64,000 nucleotides of DNA from Pedobacter kyungheensis (lineage in GTDB: Bacteria > Bacteroidota > Bacteroidia > Sphingobacteriales > Sphingobacteriaceae), in assembly GCF_000812965.1 (NCBI RefSeq), contig NZ_JSYN01000021.1:1-64000 (forward strand), written 5' to 3'. The translations under genes were made by a program, and so were the position numbers. This document shows, piece after piece, positions 7,798 through 17,448 of the stretch. Position 1 is the stretch's first letter. The number at the start of each line of letters is the position of its first letter. The notes under the pieces were generated by a model. It did not search any database. It was not told where the DNA came from and worked only from the letters and a program-made list of their open reading frames with translations.

Positions 7798-8781
7798 ATG
7801 AAAACATCACGATTTCTATTAATTCCATTTACGATCATTCTGATCGTTGGCTGCAATGTTAATTTAAGAAAAACTGATAATTCGAAAAGCACTACTGTAA
7901 CAAATAATGTTACCAGTTCGGACTCAATTTTGTATTCAACGAGTTTAATAGATAAGGATCTCGAGGTTAGGAAAATTGCAGTTAGCAAAATAACTTTTGA
8001 ACCAAGTTTGATAGAAATAGCAACAACAGATAAAGATTCAGAGGTTAGGAAAATAGCAGTTAGCAAAATAACTTTTGAACCAAGTTTAACAGAAATAGCG
8101 AAAACAGATAAGGATCCAGACGTTAGAAAAATAGCAGTTAGCAAAATTACTTTTGAACCAAGTTTGACAGAAATAGCAATGACAGATAACGATCCTGAGA
8201 TTAGAAAAATAGCGGTTAGCAAAATATCATTTGATCCAAGTCTTACGGAAATTGCCAAAACAGATAAAGACGTAGAAGTTCGGAAAATAGCAGTTGGCAA
8301 AATTACTTTTGAACCAAGTTTGACAGAAATAGCAATAACAGATAATGATCCAGAGGTTAGAAAAATAGCAGTTAGCAAAATATCCTTTGATCCAAGTCTT
8401 ACTGAAATTGCCAAAACAGACAAAGACCCGGAGGTCAGGAAAATAGCTGTTAGCAAAATGTCATTTAATCCAAGTCTTACTGAAATCGCGAAAACCGATA
8501 AGGACGTAGAAGTTCGGAAAATAGCAGTCAACAAAATAACTTTTGAACCAAGTTTGACAGAAATAGCAAAAACAGATAAGGATCCAGAGGTTAGGAAAAT
8601 AGCCGTTAGCAAAATGTCATTTAATCCAAGTCTTACTGAAATCGCGAAAACGGACAAGGACGCGGGGGTAAGAAAAATGGCAGTCAGTAAAATTACTTTT
8701 GAACCAAGTTTAACGGAAATAGCAAAAACGGATAAAAACCTAGAAGTAAGAAAATTGGCGTTTGAAAGACTAAGAAATTAG
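7798..8781 (+). CDS. lipoprotein made of tandem 26-residue HEAT-like repeats
   Basis: 327 residues. It begins with a lipoprotein signal (MKTSRFLLIPFTIIL, lipobox IVGC), then a short linker, then ten full and one partial copies of a 26-residue unit of the form DpEVRKIAVSKITFEPSLTE followed by IAKTDK. The VRKIAVSKI segment resembles the second helix of HEAT/PBS-lyase repeats; the second half (FEPSLTEIA) is fixed. A protein-binding solenoid on the outer or inner membrane is likely. The units are so alike that copy number could change by recombination. No neighbour suggests a specific partner. Confidence 0.75.
   Translation: MKTSRFLLIPFTIILIVGCNVNLRKTDNSKSTTVTNNVTSSDSILYSTSLIDKDLEVRKIAVSKITFEPSLIEIATTDKDSEVRKIAVSKITFEPSLTEIAKTDKDPDVRKIAVSKITFEPSLTEIAMTDNDPEIRKIAVSKISFDPSLTEIAKTDKDVEVRKIAVGKITFEPSLTEIAITDNDPEVRKIAVSKISFDPSLTEIAKTDKDPEVRKIAVSKMSFNPSLTEIAKTDKDVEVRKIAVNKITFEPSLTEIAKTDKDPEVRKIAVSKMSFNPSLTEIAKTDKDAGVRKMAVSKITFEPSLTEIAKTDKNLEVRKLAFERLRN
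7949..8728 (+). repeat. 78-bp tandem coding repeats, about 10 copies
   Basis: In-frame 78-bp units encode the 26-residue repeat of the lipoprotein. Two sub-types alternate in part (ITFEPSL versus ISFDPSL or MSFNPSL), suggesting duplication of blocks of two units as well as of single units. Confidence 0.85.
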
Positions 8782-9299
8782 TTGTAAAAAGGCCCAATCA
8801 AAATTAAAATCCTTTCACTTTCATTTGATGTCCCGTGAAACAACTTTGTTAAAAATCGATGGCTCAATTAAAACGAAAGTCGTTTAATTAAGGATGCTAC
8901 ATCCGGTTCTATCATTACTGTAATAAATCCTATGATTTTAATATTCGGGATTGAAACTTCGTTGATTTGTAGTCGACTATGTTTACAGTTCCTAAACTAA
9001 ATATGCGCAAACGTTTGTTTGCTCCGCTTTGTTGAAAGCGAGAAAAACTAGTAAATATTGGAATATTTCTAGTGTTAATGACTGTTTTTTGTATCCCATG
9101 TTGTGCATTCTCTCGAAGATTAAAGGGATTGGTAATATCTTATTAAGTTTTGATTCCTTTTTTTACAAGTTGTATGTCTTTTACTGGAAGATTTTGAAGG
9201 AAAAACTACTTTGGCTTGTCTAAACAAACGCTTGTTCTTTCTTATTTTATAATTGTTTCATGACAAATATATACTTTCGGTAAGTCAAATTAACCCGCG
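8782..9299. other. 518-bp AT-rich gap
   Basis: No convincing gene. An open frame at 9029-9223 codes for an unlikely Lys/Phe/Leu-rich peptide. Two inverted copies of a 14-bp motif (9008-9021 and 9221-9234) lie in it, as does a small hairpin CGCTTT-gttg-AAAGCG (9025-9040). Confidence 0.4.
9008..9234. repeat. inverted repeat pair flanking a 200-bp segment
   Basis: CAAACGTTTGTTTG (9008-9021) and, in opposite orientation, TAAACAAACGCTTG (9221-9234): 12 of 14 positions match. They lie upstream of the glycan-related gtrA-like gene. Invertible promoters of Bacteroidota surface-glycan loci have this layout, but no invertase gene or good promoter is seen. Confidence 0.35.
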
Positions 9300-9782
9300 A
9301 TGCTCGATCAACTCAAAAAAAACAACCTAAATCCCATAGGTTGTATACTAGATATATTTTTCCCTCTTTTCAAAAAAATAATACCTTTCGAACTTTATCG
9401 ATATTTAGCCGTTGGTGGTATTTGTTTTCTGATTAATTTCTCAGTCTTTCATTTAACCTATTTCCTGTTGCTCGATAAGAATTCTAATGAAATGTTTTTT
9501 TTGAACAATAATATGAAATCTTTAATGGCTTCAATGAGCATCACCTTGCCGATTGGCTTTTTTTTGAACAAGAATTTTGTATTTGATAGCAGTTTGACGA
9601 AAGGAAGCTCGTTTCTTCGGTATGGTATATCTACGATTGCTTCCGTTTATTTTTCAAAGAACCTACTTGATTATCTAGTTATTTATCTTAATTGGAATTT
9701 AACACTTTCATTTTTATTCACTACAGCTAGTATTCAAACCTTAAATTACTTTTTTCAGAAAAAAGTTTCGTTTCGGAATTAA
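9300..9782 (+). CDS. GtrA-like membrane protein
   Basis: 160 residues with about four membrane segments and the GtrA-family opening FELYRYLAVGGICFLINF, later LPIGFFLNKNFVFD and a C-terminal ...LNYFFQKKVSFRN. GtrA proteins are proposed flippases for polyprenyl-linked sugars, working with a GT2 (GtrB) and a membrane glycosyltransferase. A GtrB-like GT2 (21.7 kb) and two GT-C enzymes (11.5, 20.3 kb) are in the same cargo block. The family call is good; the substrate is unknown. Confidence 0.75.
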   Translation: MLDQLKKNNLNPIGCILDIFFPLFKKIIPFELYRYLAVGGICFLINFSVFHLTYFLLLDKNSNEMFFLNNNMKSLMASMSITLPIGFFLNKNFVFDSSLTKGSSFLRYGISTIASVYFSKNLLDYLVIYLNWNLTLSFLFTTASIQTLNYFFQKKVSFRN

Positions 9783-9914
9783 TTAGTTGAAATACTTGTT
9801 CTTGTTATAACAAAAAGTGCCAATATACAGTCTAAATATGTCCTTAGAATTACTTTTACTAGTTAGGTTAGTTGTTTCGAATACAATCGGTATTCTTCAC
9901 GAGCAAAACAATCA

Positions 9915-10075
9915 CAACAATATTCGGGGTATAACAAATGTTAAAATTGGGCCTAAGAAGCTACACTTATCAGTCAATAGCATAATAAGTTTAGAAATAG
10001 ATAAAGTTACCCTAAAGAGAATATAAGAAATTGCAAATGTTTTAGAAATACTTAAAAAAAAATTAATACTGTAAT
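9915..10075 (+). pseudogene. decayed XRE regulator remnant
   Basis: Translation gives LHLSVNSIISLEIDKVTLKR, then a stop, then EIANVLEI. It aligns with MNLSITSYGKIERDEIEITL, KRLNEISQIL of the intact XRE gene just downstream. It has a stop codon and lacks the first helices, so it is a broken copy of a related regulator. Confidence 0.45.
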
Positions 10076-10098
10076 AATTTAAAATAACGCTTAATAAA

Positions 10099-10443
10099 AT
10101 GAATTTAGGAGCAAATATTAGAAAAATTAGAGAATTTAGAGGAATCAAACAGCAACATATTGCAGATAAAATGAATCTTTCAATCACTAGTTACGGAAAG
10201 ATCGAAAGAGATGAAATAGAAATAACACTAAAGCGGCTAAATGAAATTTCTCAAATATTAAATGTTCCTATTGTTACAATAATTAATCTCACCGATGACA
10301 TATTTTCCGAGCGACAAGCTGTTAACAACTATGAAGTCGCTTCAACAGTCGAGGTATACTTTTTAAAGGAAAGAAATAGGGAGCTGATGGAAGAAAAGGG
10401 AAAGTTGCTGCTCCTTTTAGAGAAAGCGTTATCCGATAGTTAA
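10099..10443 (+). CDS. XRE-family helix-turn-helix regulator
   Basis: 114 residues. A Cro/C1-type HTH covers residues 1-60 (GANIRKIREFRGIKQQHIAD, then SYGKIERDE, ITLKRLNEISQILNV). A C-terminal helical tail (VYFLKERNRELMEEKGKLLL) is likely a coiled coil for dimerisation. Such regulators often sit ahead of surface-glycan genes in Bacteroidota. The signal peptidase gene begins 38 bp downstream. Confidence 0.8.
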   Translation: MNLGANIRKIREFRGIKQQHIADKMNLSITSYGKIERDEIEITLKRLNEISQILNVPIVTIINLTDDIFSERQAVNNYEVASTVEVYFLKERNRELMEEKGKLLLLLEKALSDS

Positions 10444-10481
10444 GGCATTTATCCTCAAGCTTTCCTAAATATCTGGATTCT

Positions 10482-11483
10482 GTGAACATCGTTAAGACAA
10501 AAAGTTATAACAGTGATATGCGCCTCAAAACTATCAAAGAAAAAACTGTTACGCCCCAATTTTTAAAAAAAATCAGCTATTCCCTTTTCTTTTTAACAAT
10601 ACTGATTATAGTAAAAAGTTTAATTTTAGACATCTACCTTGTGCCTTCTCGCTCAATGGAGACTGCCATCCAAGCTAACGATATCATCATTGTTAATAAA
10701 GCTGCATATGGCATTAATATCCCTAATTCTTTGAATCAGATCGGTGTGTTAAAAGGTTTATTTAACTTACATGATATGAATATTTTACCATTCAGCAATG
10801 TATGGTTTAAATCTGATCCCCGCAGAAACGAAATTGTCTTGTTTTATTCTCCCGAGAAGGCGAAAAATAACTTGTTGGTAAAACGGTGTATTGGACTCCC
10901 AGGCGAAGTGGTTTACATTAAGAATGATTCTGTATTTATAAACAGCGTGGTTCAAAATGATCTGGGTACATACAAATTTGATTATGTAAAGAAAACTGAT
11001 TTCTGGGGAATTAAGGAGCGCAGAAAAAGTCAGGACTTACGGAGCAAGGGGGGGGAACAGAATTATGTAAGACATTTTTATATCTCTGTAACAGAGCAGG
11101 AAAACTTAAATAAGAAAGGATACCGTATGATACGATTTCAACATAATACAACATTTCCTCCTGTATTTCCATCATTTAAACAAGGCGAATGGAACTATCA
11201 AAATTACGGTCCCATCAAAATTCCGAAAAAAAATGAACAGATTATACTTACAGAAAGTGTGTACAGAATATATAAAGATGTAATCAAACAATTTGAAGGA
11301 AAAGAGGTAACAAGGTCAATTTCTGGAGTGTATTATATGGATGGAAAGGCAATAAAAACTTATAAGTTTAAAAATGACTATTATTTTCTTCTTGGAGACA
11401 ATAGACTCAATGCCATTGATTCTAGATATTTTGGATTTATTCCACGAATTTTAATTAAAGGTAGAGTTGAATTTATAAAATAG
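10482..11483 (+). CDS. lepB: signal peptidase I (S26 family)
   Basis: Cleaves signal peptides at the periplasmic face. There is one N-terminal membrane segment (about residues 31-50), then the catalytic Ser motif VPSRSME (Ser58 from the GTG start) and the Lys motif LLVKRCIGLPG (Lys134). The conserved end is LLGDNRLNAIDSRYFGFIP. The long insertion between the Lys box and the GDN box is usual in Bacteroidota. The start is GTG 10482 or ATG 10518. It is followed 3 bp later by a membrane glycosyltransferase. Because it is cargo, this is an extra copy; it may serve the unusual exported proteins of this block (inference). Confidence 0.9.
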   Translation: MNIVKTKSYNSDMRLKTIKEKTVTPQFLKKISYSLFFLTILIIVKSLILDIYLVPSRSMETAIQANDIIIVNKAAYGINIPNSLNQIGVLKGLFNLHDMNILPFSNVWFKSDPRRNEIVLFYSPEKAKNNLLVKRCIGLPGEVVYIKNDSVFINSVVQNDLGTYKFDYVKKTDFWGIKERRKSQDLRSKGGEQNYVRHFYISVTEQENLNKKGYRMIRFQHNTTFPPVFPSFKQGEWNYQNYGPIKIPKKNEQIILTESVYRIYKDVIKQFEGKEVTRSISGVYYMDGKAIKTYKFKNDYYFLLGDNRLNAIDSRYFGFIPRILIKGRVEFIK

Positions 11484-11486
11484 AAA

Positions 11487-12719
11487 ATGAGAAAATTAAC
11501 GTACAGATGGATCTCAAGATTAATATTACTATTTCTAATTCTGGGAGTATATTTTCCTATCCTAAATAATAATTTTTCAGGTAGAGATGATGGTTGGATG
11601 TTATATAATAACGCCCAGGTTTACACGCTAGATTTCACTAACGTAATTTGGATTTTTTCAAATGCTTATGGCGGTCAATTTTCCCCATTAAATACGTTAT
11701 ATTACAATTTAGTTTATGCATTTTGTGGATTAAACCCTTTCTGGTTCTATCTTATTGGCATTTTTATACATATTCTTAATTCGTGTTTACTCTTATTACT
11801 CCTGGAGCGAATATTAGTCCGGGCACATGTTACTGAGAACTTAAAAGGAATTTCTGAATTAAATCTAAAATATATAGCTTTCTTTACTGCCCTAATATTT
11901 GCAATTCATCCAATGCAGATAGAGGCTGTAGCATGGATTTCTGCATCAAAGATCTTATTGTTTTCATTCTTTTTTTTAGCAGGACTTAACTTTTATTTGC
12001 AGTATATAGAAAGTTCGAAAACTGTGTCTTTAATTTTCTGTTTTATTTGCTCTTTATTAGCTTTTCTGTCCAAGGAACAATCTGTGGTTTTTCCAATTTT
12101 CTTAATAATGATAGATTACTTTCTTGGTCGAAATATTCTAAAAAGAAAAATTTTCACGGAAAAAATACCATTTTTTATCTCTTCACTTCTATTCGGATTG
12201 TTAAGCATACATATTCAAAATATTGGATTCCATAAAATGCTTGAACATCATTATTATCCGTTTTCGCAAAGAGTTATACTTGCTTGTTACAGTTTTAATG
12301 AGTATATAAATAAACTATTGGCTCCAATTGCTTTACATAAATTTTATCCGTTCCCTTACAAAGTAGGTGAATCAATGCCAGTTAAGTATTGGTTCTATCC
12401 TGTTCTGTTAATCTTTTTGATTTATTATATATGGTATTGGTATAAACATAAATACAAATTTGTTTTGTTTGGCTTGGGGTTCTTTTTCTTTAATTTGATA
12501 TTAACTTTACATATCATCCCACTTGGTCGCACATCAATTATAGCAGATAGATATGTATATCTTAGTACCGCCGGATTCTTTTTTGTTCCCGCAGTATTGA
12601 TCGCAAAATATTATCGGAATTTTAGTTCTAAACAGAAATTAGTAGTAAAGGTTCTTATTTGCGCCTATCATTTATTGTTGATAGCTTACACTGTCCGCCG
12701 TACAATTGATTGGGTTTAA
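11487..12719 (+). CDS. GT-C membrane glycosyltransferase, TMTC/PMT-like
   Basis: 410 residues, about ten membrane segments. The first loop carries the acidic pair NFSGRDDGWMLYNN typical of GT-C enzymes. Further motifs are FAIHPMQIEAVAWISASK and LSKEQSVVFP, shared with TMTC-type O-mannosyltransferases (DUF1736 region). Family members normally carry TPR repeats at the C-terminus; this one stops after the membrane part (RRTIDWV), so it may be truncated. Likely transfers a sugar from a polyprenyl phosphate to protein or glycan. Coupled to the signal peptidase gene. Confidence 0.7.
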   Translation: MRKLTYRWISRLILLFLILGVYFPILNNNFSGRDDGWMLYNNAQVYTLDFTNVIWIFSNAYGGQFSPLNTLYYNLVYAFCGLNPFWFYLIGIFIHILNSCLLLLLLERILVRAHVTENLKGISELNLKYIAFFTALIFAIHPMQIEAVAWISASKILLFSFFFLAGLNFYLQYIESSKTVSLIFCFICSLLAFLSKEQSVVFPIFLIMIDYFLGRNILKRKIFTEKIPFFISSLLFGLLSIHIQNIGFHKMLEHHYYPFSQRVILACYSFNEYINKLLAPIALHKFYPFPYKVGESMPVKYWFYPVLLIFLIYYIWYWYKHKYKFVLFGLGFFFFNLILTLHIIPLGRTSIIADRYVYLSTAGFFFVPAVLIAKYYRNFSSKQKLVVKVLICAYHLLLIAYTVRRTIDWV

Positions 12720-12924
12720 TGATAGAAGGCTTCTGAAGAGAATTTTTTTAAGTAATAATGAATGGCAGTATGGAGCTTGACCCCCTGAACTCGCCACCAA
12801 TATCGGGTTTGCTTCCCCGCTTTGCAATGAAATGGATAGGTGAGTATTAGTGAAATAATATGCACCTTGCCCATATATTCTCCAATTATGCATTTTAATC
12901 TTATGGCATGAAAAGAATTATATT

Positions 12925-15759
12925 TTATTTACTCTTTCCAAATTGATTAGGGTAATAAGATAGCGTAAACATGAAGTATTGTTGTAATACTTTTTGGCTA
13001 CCTACTCTGAAACCATTACCTATATTTTCGTTAATAATACTTGTGTTTTGATGTAAAATATCCAATGCTGAAAATTTAATTTCGGCATTATTCCCTTTCA
13101 ACATACGATAAACTGCACTGGCATTCCAAATAGTGTAATTAATATTTTTTGAATTTGTTGTTGTGTTTGAATTGAAATTCAGATTGGAATTAATTGTAAA
13201 TCTTTTTGTCAAATTCAAACTCGAAGCAAATGCAGTAGTTTTGCCATTACCGGAATATATCGAATTGAAAGATTCCTGTTTTGAAAGGTAGGTATTTAGC
13301 GACTGGCTGAGATTAATGGCTAAATAGGTTTTATAACTGAAGTTAAGCTCCAGGGTAGTGTTCGAGTTAAAATTTTTATAGAATAAATAAACACCATTGA
13401 TATAACTTGGGTATTTAGCAGTGCTTATGTTTGTTCGAACGGTGGCCTGTAATTCTCCATTTTTGAACTTTTGTACTTTACGGATGTTGCCGTTTAAACT
13501 TAAAGATTTAAATCCATCTGCATTAATGAAGTAAATCGTTCTTCGATTCTGATTATCAATAGATAGACTATCCACAATATTATTGTCTATTTTTTCTAGT
13601 CTCCCGCCAAATCCATAGTTTAACGTGTTTTTATTTTTTTGGTCGTCATGTGAAAAATTGAAGTTTATACTTCTCGAAATAGCCTGTTTTAAATTTAAAT
13701 TACCCTTTACGATAGAATAAACATTTGAACTATCCACTAGCGGAGCCAATTGATAAATAGTTGGTATACTCATCATTGTATTAAAACTTAGATTCATTCT
13801 GTTGATACTTTCTCCATATTGGTTGTTTGAGTAACCAATGGAGGCATCAGGTATAAACTGGGTATAGTTCGAATTGGTATTTTGGAATGATTTATTAGAG
13901 TTACTTCTTTGTGTACGAAACTGTTGTTTAGGACTAAAACTAATTATTAAGCTTTTACTGAAGCGATTAGTTAGGGATCTATTGAAGCTCTTGCTAATTT
14001 TTAATTCGGCGAGTTCGTCCAGATTATTTGTTCGTAACTGATTGCTTAGATATGAATTGTTTTCGTACGTATTTGTAGCTGAGTTTAGGTCATTAACAAC
14101 AGAATTATCTTTATCGTTTCTTATTTTAAGCTGGTTACTGAGACTGGTACTAATACCTAGTTTCTGCAAAAATGGAATTCCGATACCTGGTAAATCAGCA
14201 ACGATAACTTGATCGATAGTTTCCAAATTTTTTGCTGTTTTTCGATTGTAGTTTTTATTCTCACTAGGGGTGCTATAAGAGATAAATTCTATAAGACTTA
14301 AGTAGTTGGTTTGATTATCAATCACACCGAGTTTGTAGTCAACATTCAGCCCCCCAAATATTGTTTTTGCTTTAATATTGTCCAGCGGATATTTAATACT
14401 AGTATTTAAATTAAAATTGTTTCTAACAAAATTACCGGTATTCGTTAGGTTATTTGCGCTAATTAATTCACTTAATGCATTAGTAGATCGTTGTTGCGAA
14501 TTATTGTTGCTCTCCCCGTACTCCCTGGTAAATGATGGTTTTATGTAGAAAGATTTATTGTTTTCGCTCCACTGGTAGCTCAATCCGAAGTTTTGATTCG
14601 TACTTTTATTGATTTGTGAGGTATTGTTTGTATTTATAATGCTATTATCTGAATTGATAATGGTGGTAGATTTTATATCAGATGAATTATCTGTTGTTTT
14701 GTTCTGTAAAAAATAATCTACTGATAGGGTTTTTTGATTAAAGTTGTCCGGTTTTCCCCTAAAATTATAGTCATAGTTGAAACCAGTCGCATTTCCTCTA
14801 GTAATACCCAAAGCTCTGAAATTCGATTGATAATCTATATTTGTACCTGTACCCTTAAACGTACTATTTAATAACAAATCAAGTACACTAGAGGCATTTT
14901 TATTTATATTATTACTTGCACCAACAATTGCCAATTTCATTTTTGGATTAAAGAAATTGATATTCGCGTCGGATTCGTATCGCTCACGACTACCATAACC
15001 TACCCCTATTTTGCCAAAATGACCTATGTCTTTTCCTTTCTTTAATTTTAAATTAACATTTAACGTGGAATCAAGTGGGTTCTCTTTATTTATTGTTTTA
15101 TATACTTGCACTTTTTCCAGCGCGTTTTTGGGGATATTTTGGAGTGCGATCCTTAAATCACCTCCGAAAAAAGTTTGCCCATTTACTCGGATATTTTTTA
15201 CTTCTCTTCCGTTTACCGTCATCGTTCCGTCATCCCAAATGGTTATATCTGGAATTTTTTTCAATAAGTCTTCTACCCTGGCATTGCTGTCTAACTTGAA
15301 TGCGGCAGCATTAAATTCCAAAGTGTCGCCATTCATGGTGATTGGTGGCACGGTTACTTTTACCTCATCTAAATTAATATCTTCTGGTTTAATAATAATC
15401 GTTCCCAAATCAACACTGTTTTTAGGTGATAAAATGGTGAATTTTCTTTGCGTAAAAGCATGCCCTAAGTGACTAATGTCTAATCGGAGCTGTACGCCTA
15501 CTGGAAGATTGATAAAATTAAAGCCCCCGTAATTGTTTGAGGATTGGTAACTTATCAAGGTGCTGTCTACAGCCTTATAAATTGAAACAGATGCCGATTT
15601 TAAAGTATAATTATTTACGGTGTCTCTTAAAATTCCTTTTACAGCACCATTGTTATTTACCGGTACAGTTTGTTTGTTGGTGTTTTTTAATTGTGAATAA
15701 GCAGAGTTGCAGGAGAGGGCCATCAAAAAGAAAATGGCCATGCAGCGTAATTTGATCAT
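12925..15759 (-). CDS. outer-membrane beta-barrel protein, TonB-receptor-like with carboxypeptidase-regulatory domain
   Basis: 944 residues. Signal peptide MIKLRCMAIFFLMALSCNSA. A CarboxypepD_reg-like beta-sandwich covers about residues 38-125 (VKGILRDTVNNYTLKSASVS). A plug-like segment follows (INLDEVKVTVPP, EDLLKKIPDITIWDDGTMTV, NGREVKNIRVNGQTFFGGDL), then a long Asn/Ser-rich barrel. This is the group called outer membrane beta-barrel family protein, distinct from SusC. It lies 9 bp after the beta-propeller gene (15769-17022), so the two form an operon and probably a two-part surface system. Confidence 0.85.
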   Translation of the reverse strand: MIKLRCMAIFFLMALSCNSAYSQLKNTNKQTVPVNNNGAVKGILRDTVNNYTLKSASVSIYKAVDSTLISYQSSNNYGGFNFINLPVGVQLRLDISHLGHAFTQRKFTILSPKNSVDLGTIIIKPEDINLDEVKVTVPPITMNGDTLEFNAAAFKLDSNARVEDLLKKIPDITIWDDGTMTVNGREVKNIRVNGQTFFGGDLRIALQNIPKNALEKVQVYKTINKENPLDSTLNVNLKLKKGKDIGHFGKIGVGYGSRERYESDANINFFNPKMKLAIVGASNNINKNASSVLDLLLNSTFKGTGTNIDYQSNFRALGITRGNATGFNYDYNFRGKPDNFNQKTLSVDYFLQNKTTDNSSDIKSTTIINSDNSIINTNNTSQINKSTNQNFGLSYQWSENNKSFYIKPSFTREYGESNNNSQQRSTNALSELISANNLTNTGNFVRNNFNLNTSIKYPLDNIKAKTIFGGLNVDYKLGVIDNQTNYLSLIEFISYSTPSENKNYNRKTAKNLETIDQVIVADLPGIGIPFLQKLGISTSLSNQLKIRNDKDNSVVNDLNSATNTYENNSYLSNQLRTNNLDELAELKISKSFNRSLTNRFSKSLIISFSPKQQFRTQRSNSNKSFQNTNSNYTQFIPDASIGYSNNQYGESINRMNLSFNTMMSIPTIYQLAPLVDSSNVYSIVKGNLNLKQAISRSINFNFSHDDQKNKNTLNYGFGGRLEKIDNNIVDSLSIDNQNRRTIYFINADGFKSLSLNGNIRKVQKFKNGELQATVRTNISTAKYPSYINGVYLFYKNFNSNTTLELNFSYKTYLAINLSQSLNTYLSKQESFNSIYSGNGKTTAFASSLNLTKRFTINSNLNFNSNTTTNSKNINYTIWNASAVYRMLKGNNAEIKFSALDILHQNTSIINENIGNGFRVGSQKVLQQYFMFTLSYYPNQFGKSK

Positions 15760-15768
15760 GAGAGTTTG

Positions 15769-17022
15769 TTAATTTTGCTTAGGTCTTAATTGAACAATTA
15801 CAGGATTACTTTTTCTGTTTTCCGTTTTAAAGTAATTGTCTAGTGCTTCAGGATAAATGACTTGTTTATTTGTATTTTGATCTTTAAAAATGAACATGGC
15901 CAATGATGGTATACTATTATATATGTACTGGTCTTTGTGGAGAAGAATGCCATAATTGGCAAAATTGAAAGTGGCTCCTTCGTCAGTGATAGGTAAGTAA
16001 CTGGATAATTGGTCTGGCTCTATATTTTTTATATTGAAAAACCCATTTGTTTTTAAATTATAAATAAATGATCTGGTTTCTTTTGAACTTGATAATTGGA
16101 ACCAAAGTTGATCGTAGAACTGGGATATATTCCTTAAAGCATAAATTACATCCGGATTTTCTTTAAAAAAATTATTTCTTTTCAGGTAGCCAAAATATTT
16201 TGGGTCTTCCATAAAGTTTTTTGGCAATACATTCTTTATGGGCATACTGATTTTGTATGCTAATTGTAAGCCTGGCGGCCTTACCTCAAAAATATCGAGA
16301 GCATAATCATTAGTTATAAAATAACGACTTTGAAAATTGTCTGAATTTTCCCTGTTCCCATTTGGTAAATAGTCACCACGGTGCTTGATGGAGTTTAAAG
16401 GTAAAAACTTAGCATAGATGCTATCTTTTTTAAAGAAAGCAATTTTATAAACTAAGTCTTCTTTATCGCTTTTATCAACCCAATTTAATTTATAAGCATA
16501 ATCACTATTAGTAATGGAACTTGGGCTATTTTCAAGACGTTTAGTTGCAGGTTGCTTCTTTACAAAATTGGCATTTAGGTTAAAATATAGATCATAATTC
16601 CCCTTTTCAATTTGTATGAGATTTTCTCCAAGAACTTTTACAATTTTAAAGCCGCCAAATTTTGTAGTTAAATCGTTTACATCATTTTGCTTGGCCATTT
16701 TTCCTGCATCAATTTTTCCTGTAAACTTTCCATTGTTGGTGAAAATTAAGACAGAGTAGGTATCAGCATCGAAAATTATAAAGTGGTTATCAACAAAATC
16801 AAGTTTCGATATTTTTCCAAACACACTTTCTTTAGTAGTTTCTAGTGGTATGAACTTTACTTCATCAAATAATTGAGAAACAGTAGTGCCACTAGCTTTA
16901 TCAGGATTAATGCGTACTAAACGCGTATTTGTACTGTCAATTTTGGATGTTTGACCAAAGGTGAGTGCCGTATATAATAAGCAGCTGATAGTTACTGAGA
17001 GTATTTTTTTTAGTATGTTCAT
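15769..17022 (-). CDS. 6-bladed beta-propeller protein
   Basis: 417 residues with a Sec signal (MNILKKILSVTISCLLYTAL, TFGQ). The core motif VKFIPLETTKESVFGKISKL is the hallmark of the Bacteroidota 6-bladed beta-propeller family (PF17170-like). Blades of the type NHFIIFDADTYSVLIFTNNG follow. It is exported and has no lipobox. It is first gene of the minus-strand operon with the outer-membrane barrel protein. It faces a plus-strand cluster with a second member of the same family (18.2 kb). Confidence 0.8.
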   Translation of the reverse strand: MNILKKILSVTISCLLYTALTFGQTSKIDSTNTRLVRINPDKASGTTVSQLFDEVKFIPLETTKESVFGKISKLDFVDNHFIIFDADTYSVLIFTNNGKFTGKIDAGKMAKQNDVNDLTTKFGGFKIVKVLGENLIQIEKGNYDLYFNLNANFVKKQPATKRLENSPSSITNSDYAYKLNWVDKSDKEDLVYKIAFFKKDSIYAKFLPLNSIKHRGDYLPNGNRENSDNFQSRYFITNDYALDIFEVRPPGLQLAYKISMPIKNVLPKNFMEDPKYFGYLKRNNFFKENPDVIYALRNISQFYDQLWFQLSSSKETRSFIYNLKTNGFFNIKNIEPDQLSSYLPITDEGATFNFANYGILLHKDQYIYNSIPSLAMFIFKDQNTNKQVIYPEALDNYFKTENRKSNPVIVQLRPKQN

Positions 17023-17448
17023 TAATTTGTTAAATATGTACTTAATTAAATCATCAACTAAATTAGATAATTATTGATAGTTCACAAATCGTGAGATTTT
17101 GATTTGTAGCTGTCGCCTTCTGTGTATGTAGGTAATTATAGGATTAATTTTTGCCCAAAATTGACATCTACCGTTCACATTGTTAGTGTAATTAAAATCA
17201 ATCTTATAGAAAAAAAACAGCTGAATTCCTTGCAATGGGACTCTGGTTAGTTATTTTCCTTTGCTTTTAATTTTTAGGTAGGCAGGATCCTACATTTATT
17301 ATAATCAAGAATGTGACGGATTGTTCTATATGACATATATCCTACTACTTGATATAAAAGTAATAAAAGGTTTATCTAATATCAACTTATAAAAATTGCT
17401 TTTAGAAACGAAAAAATAGAGTTTTATAAAAAAATCAAATAGTAAAAA
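17023..17448. other. 426-bp divergent intergenic region
   Basis: AT-rich spacer between the minus-strand beta-propeller operon and the plus-strand secreted protein gene. It must hold both promoters. I see no strong palindrome, RNA or ORF. Confidence 0.4.

Noticed and set aside
7785..8657. Long minus-strand frame antisense to the repeat lipoprotein
   Set aside because: It is the mirror of the 78-bp repeats; the plus frame has a signal peptide, lipobox and HEAT-like repeat logic.
7949..8728. CRISPR-like array
   Set aside because: The 78-bp units are contiguous coding repeats without spacers.
9029..9223. 64-codon frame rich in Lys, Phe and Leu
   Set aside because: Looks like translated AT-rich spacer between inverted repeats; no start context or family.
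12672..12893. 73-codon minus-strand frame between the GT-C gene and the barrel gene
   Set aside because: Low-complexity, no family; it could be a remnant of an inserted element but nothing confirms this.
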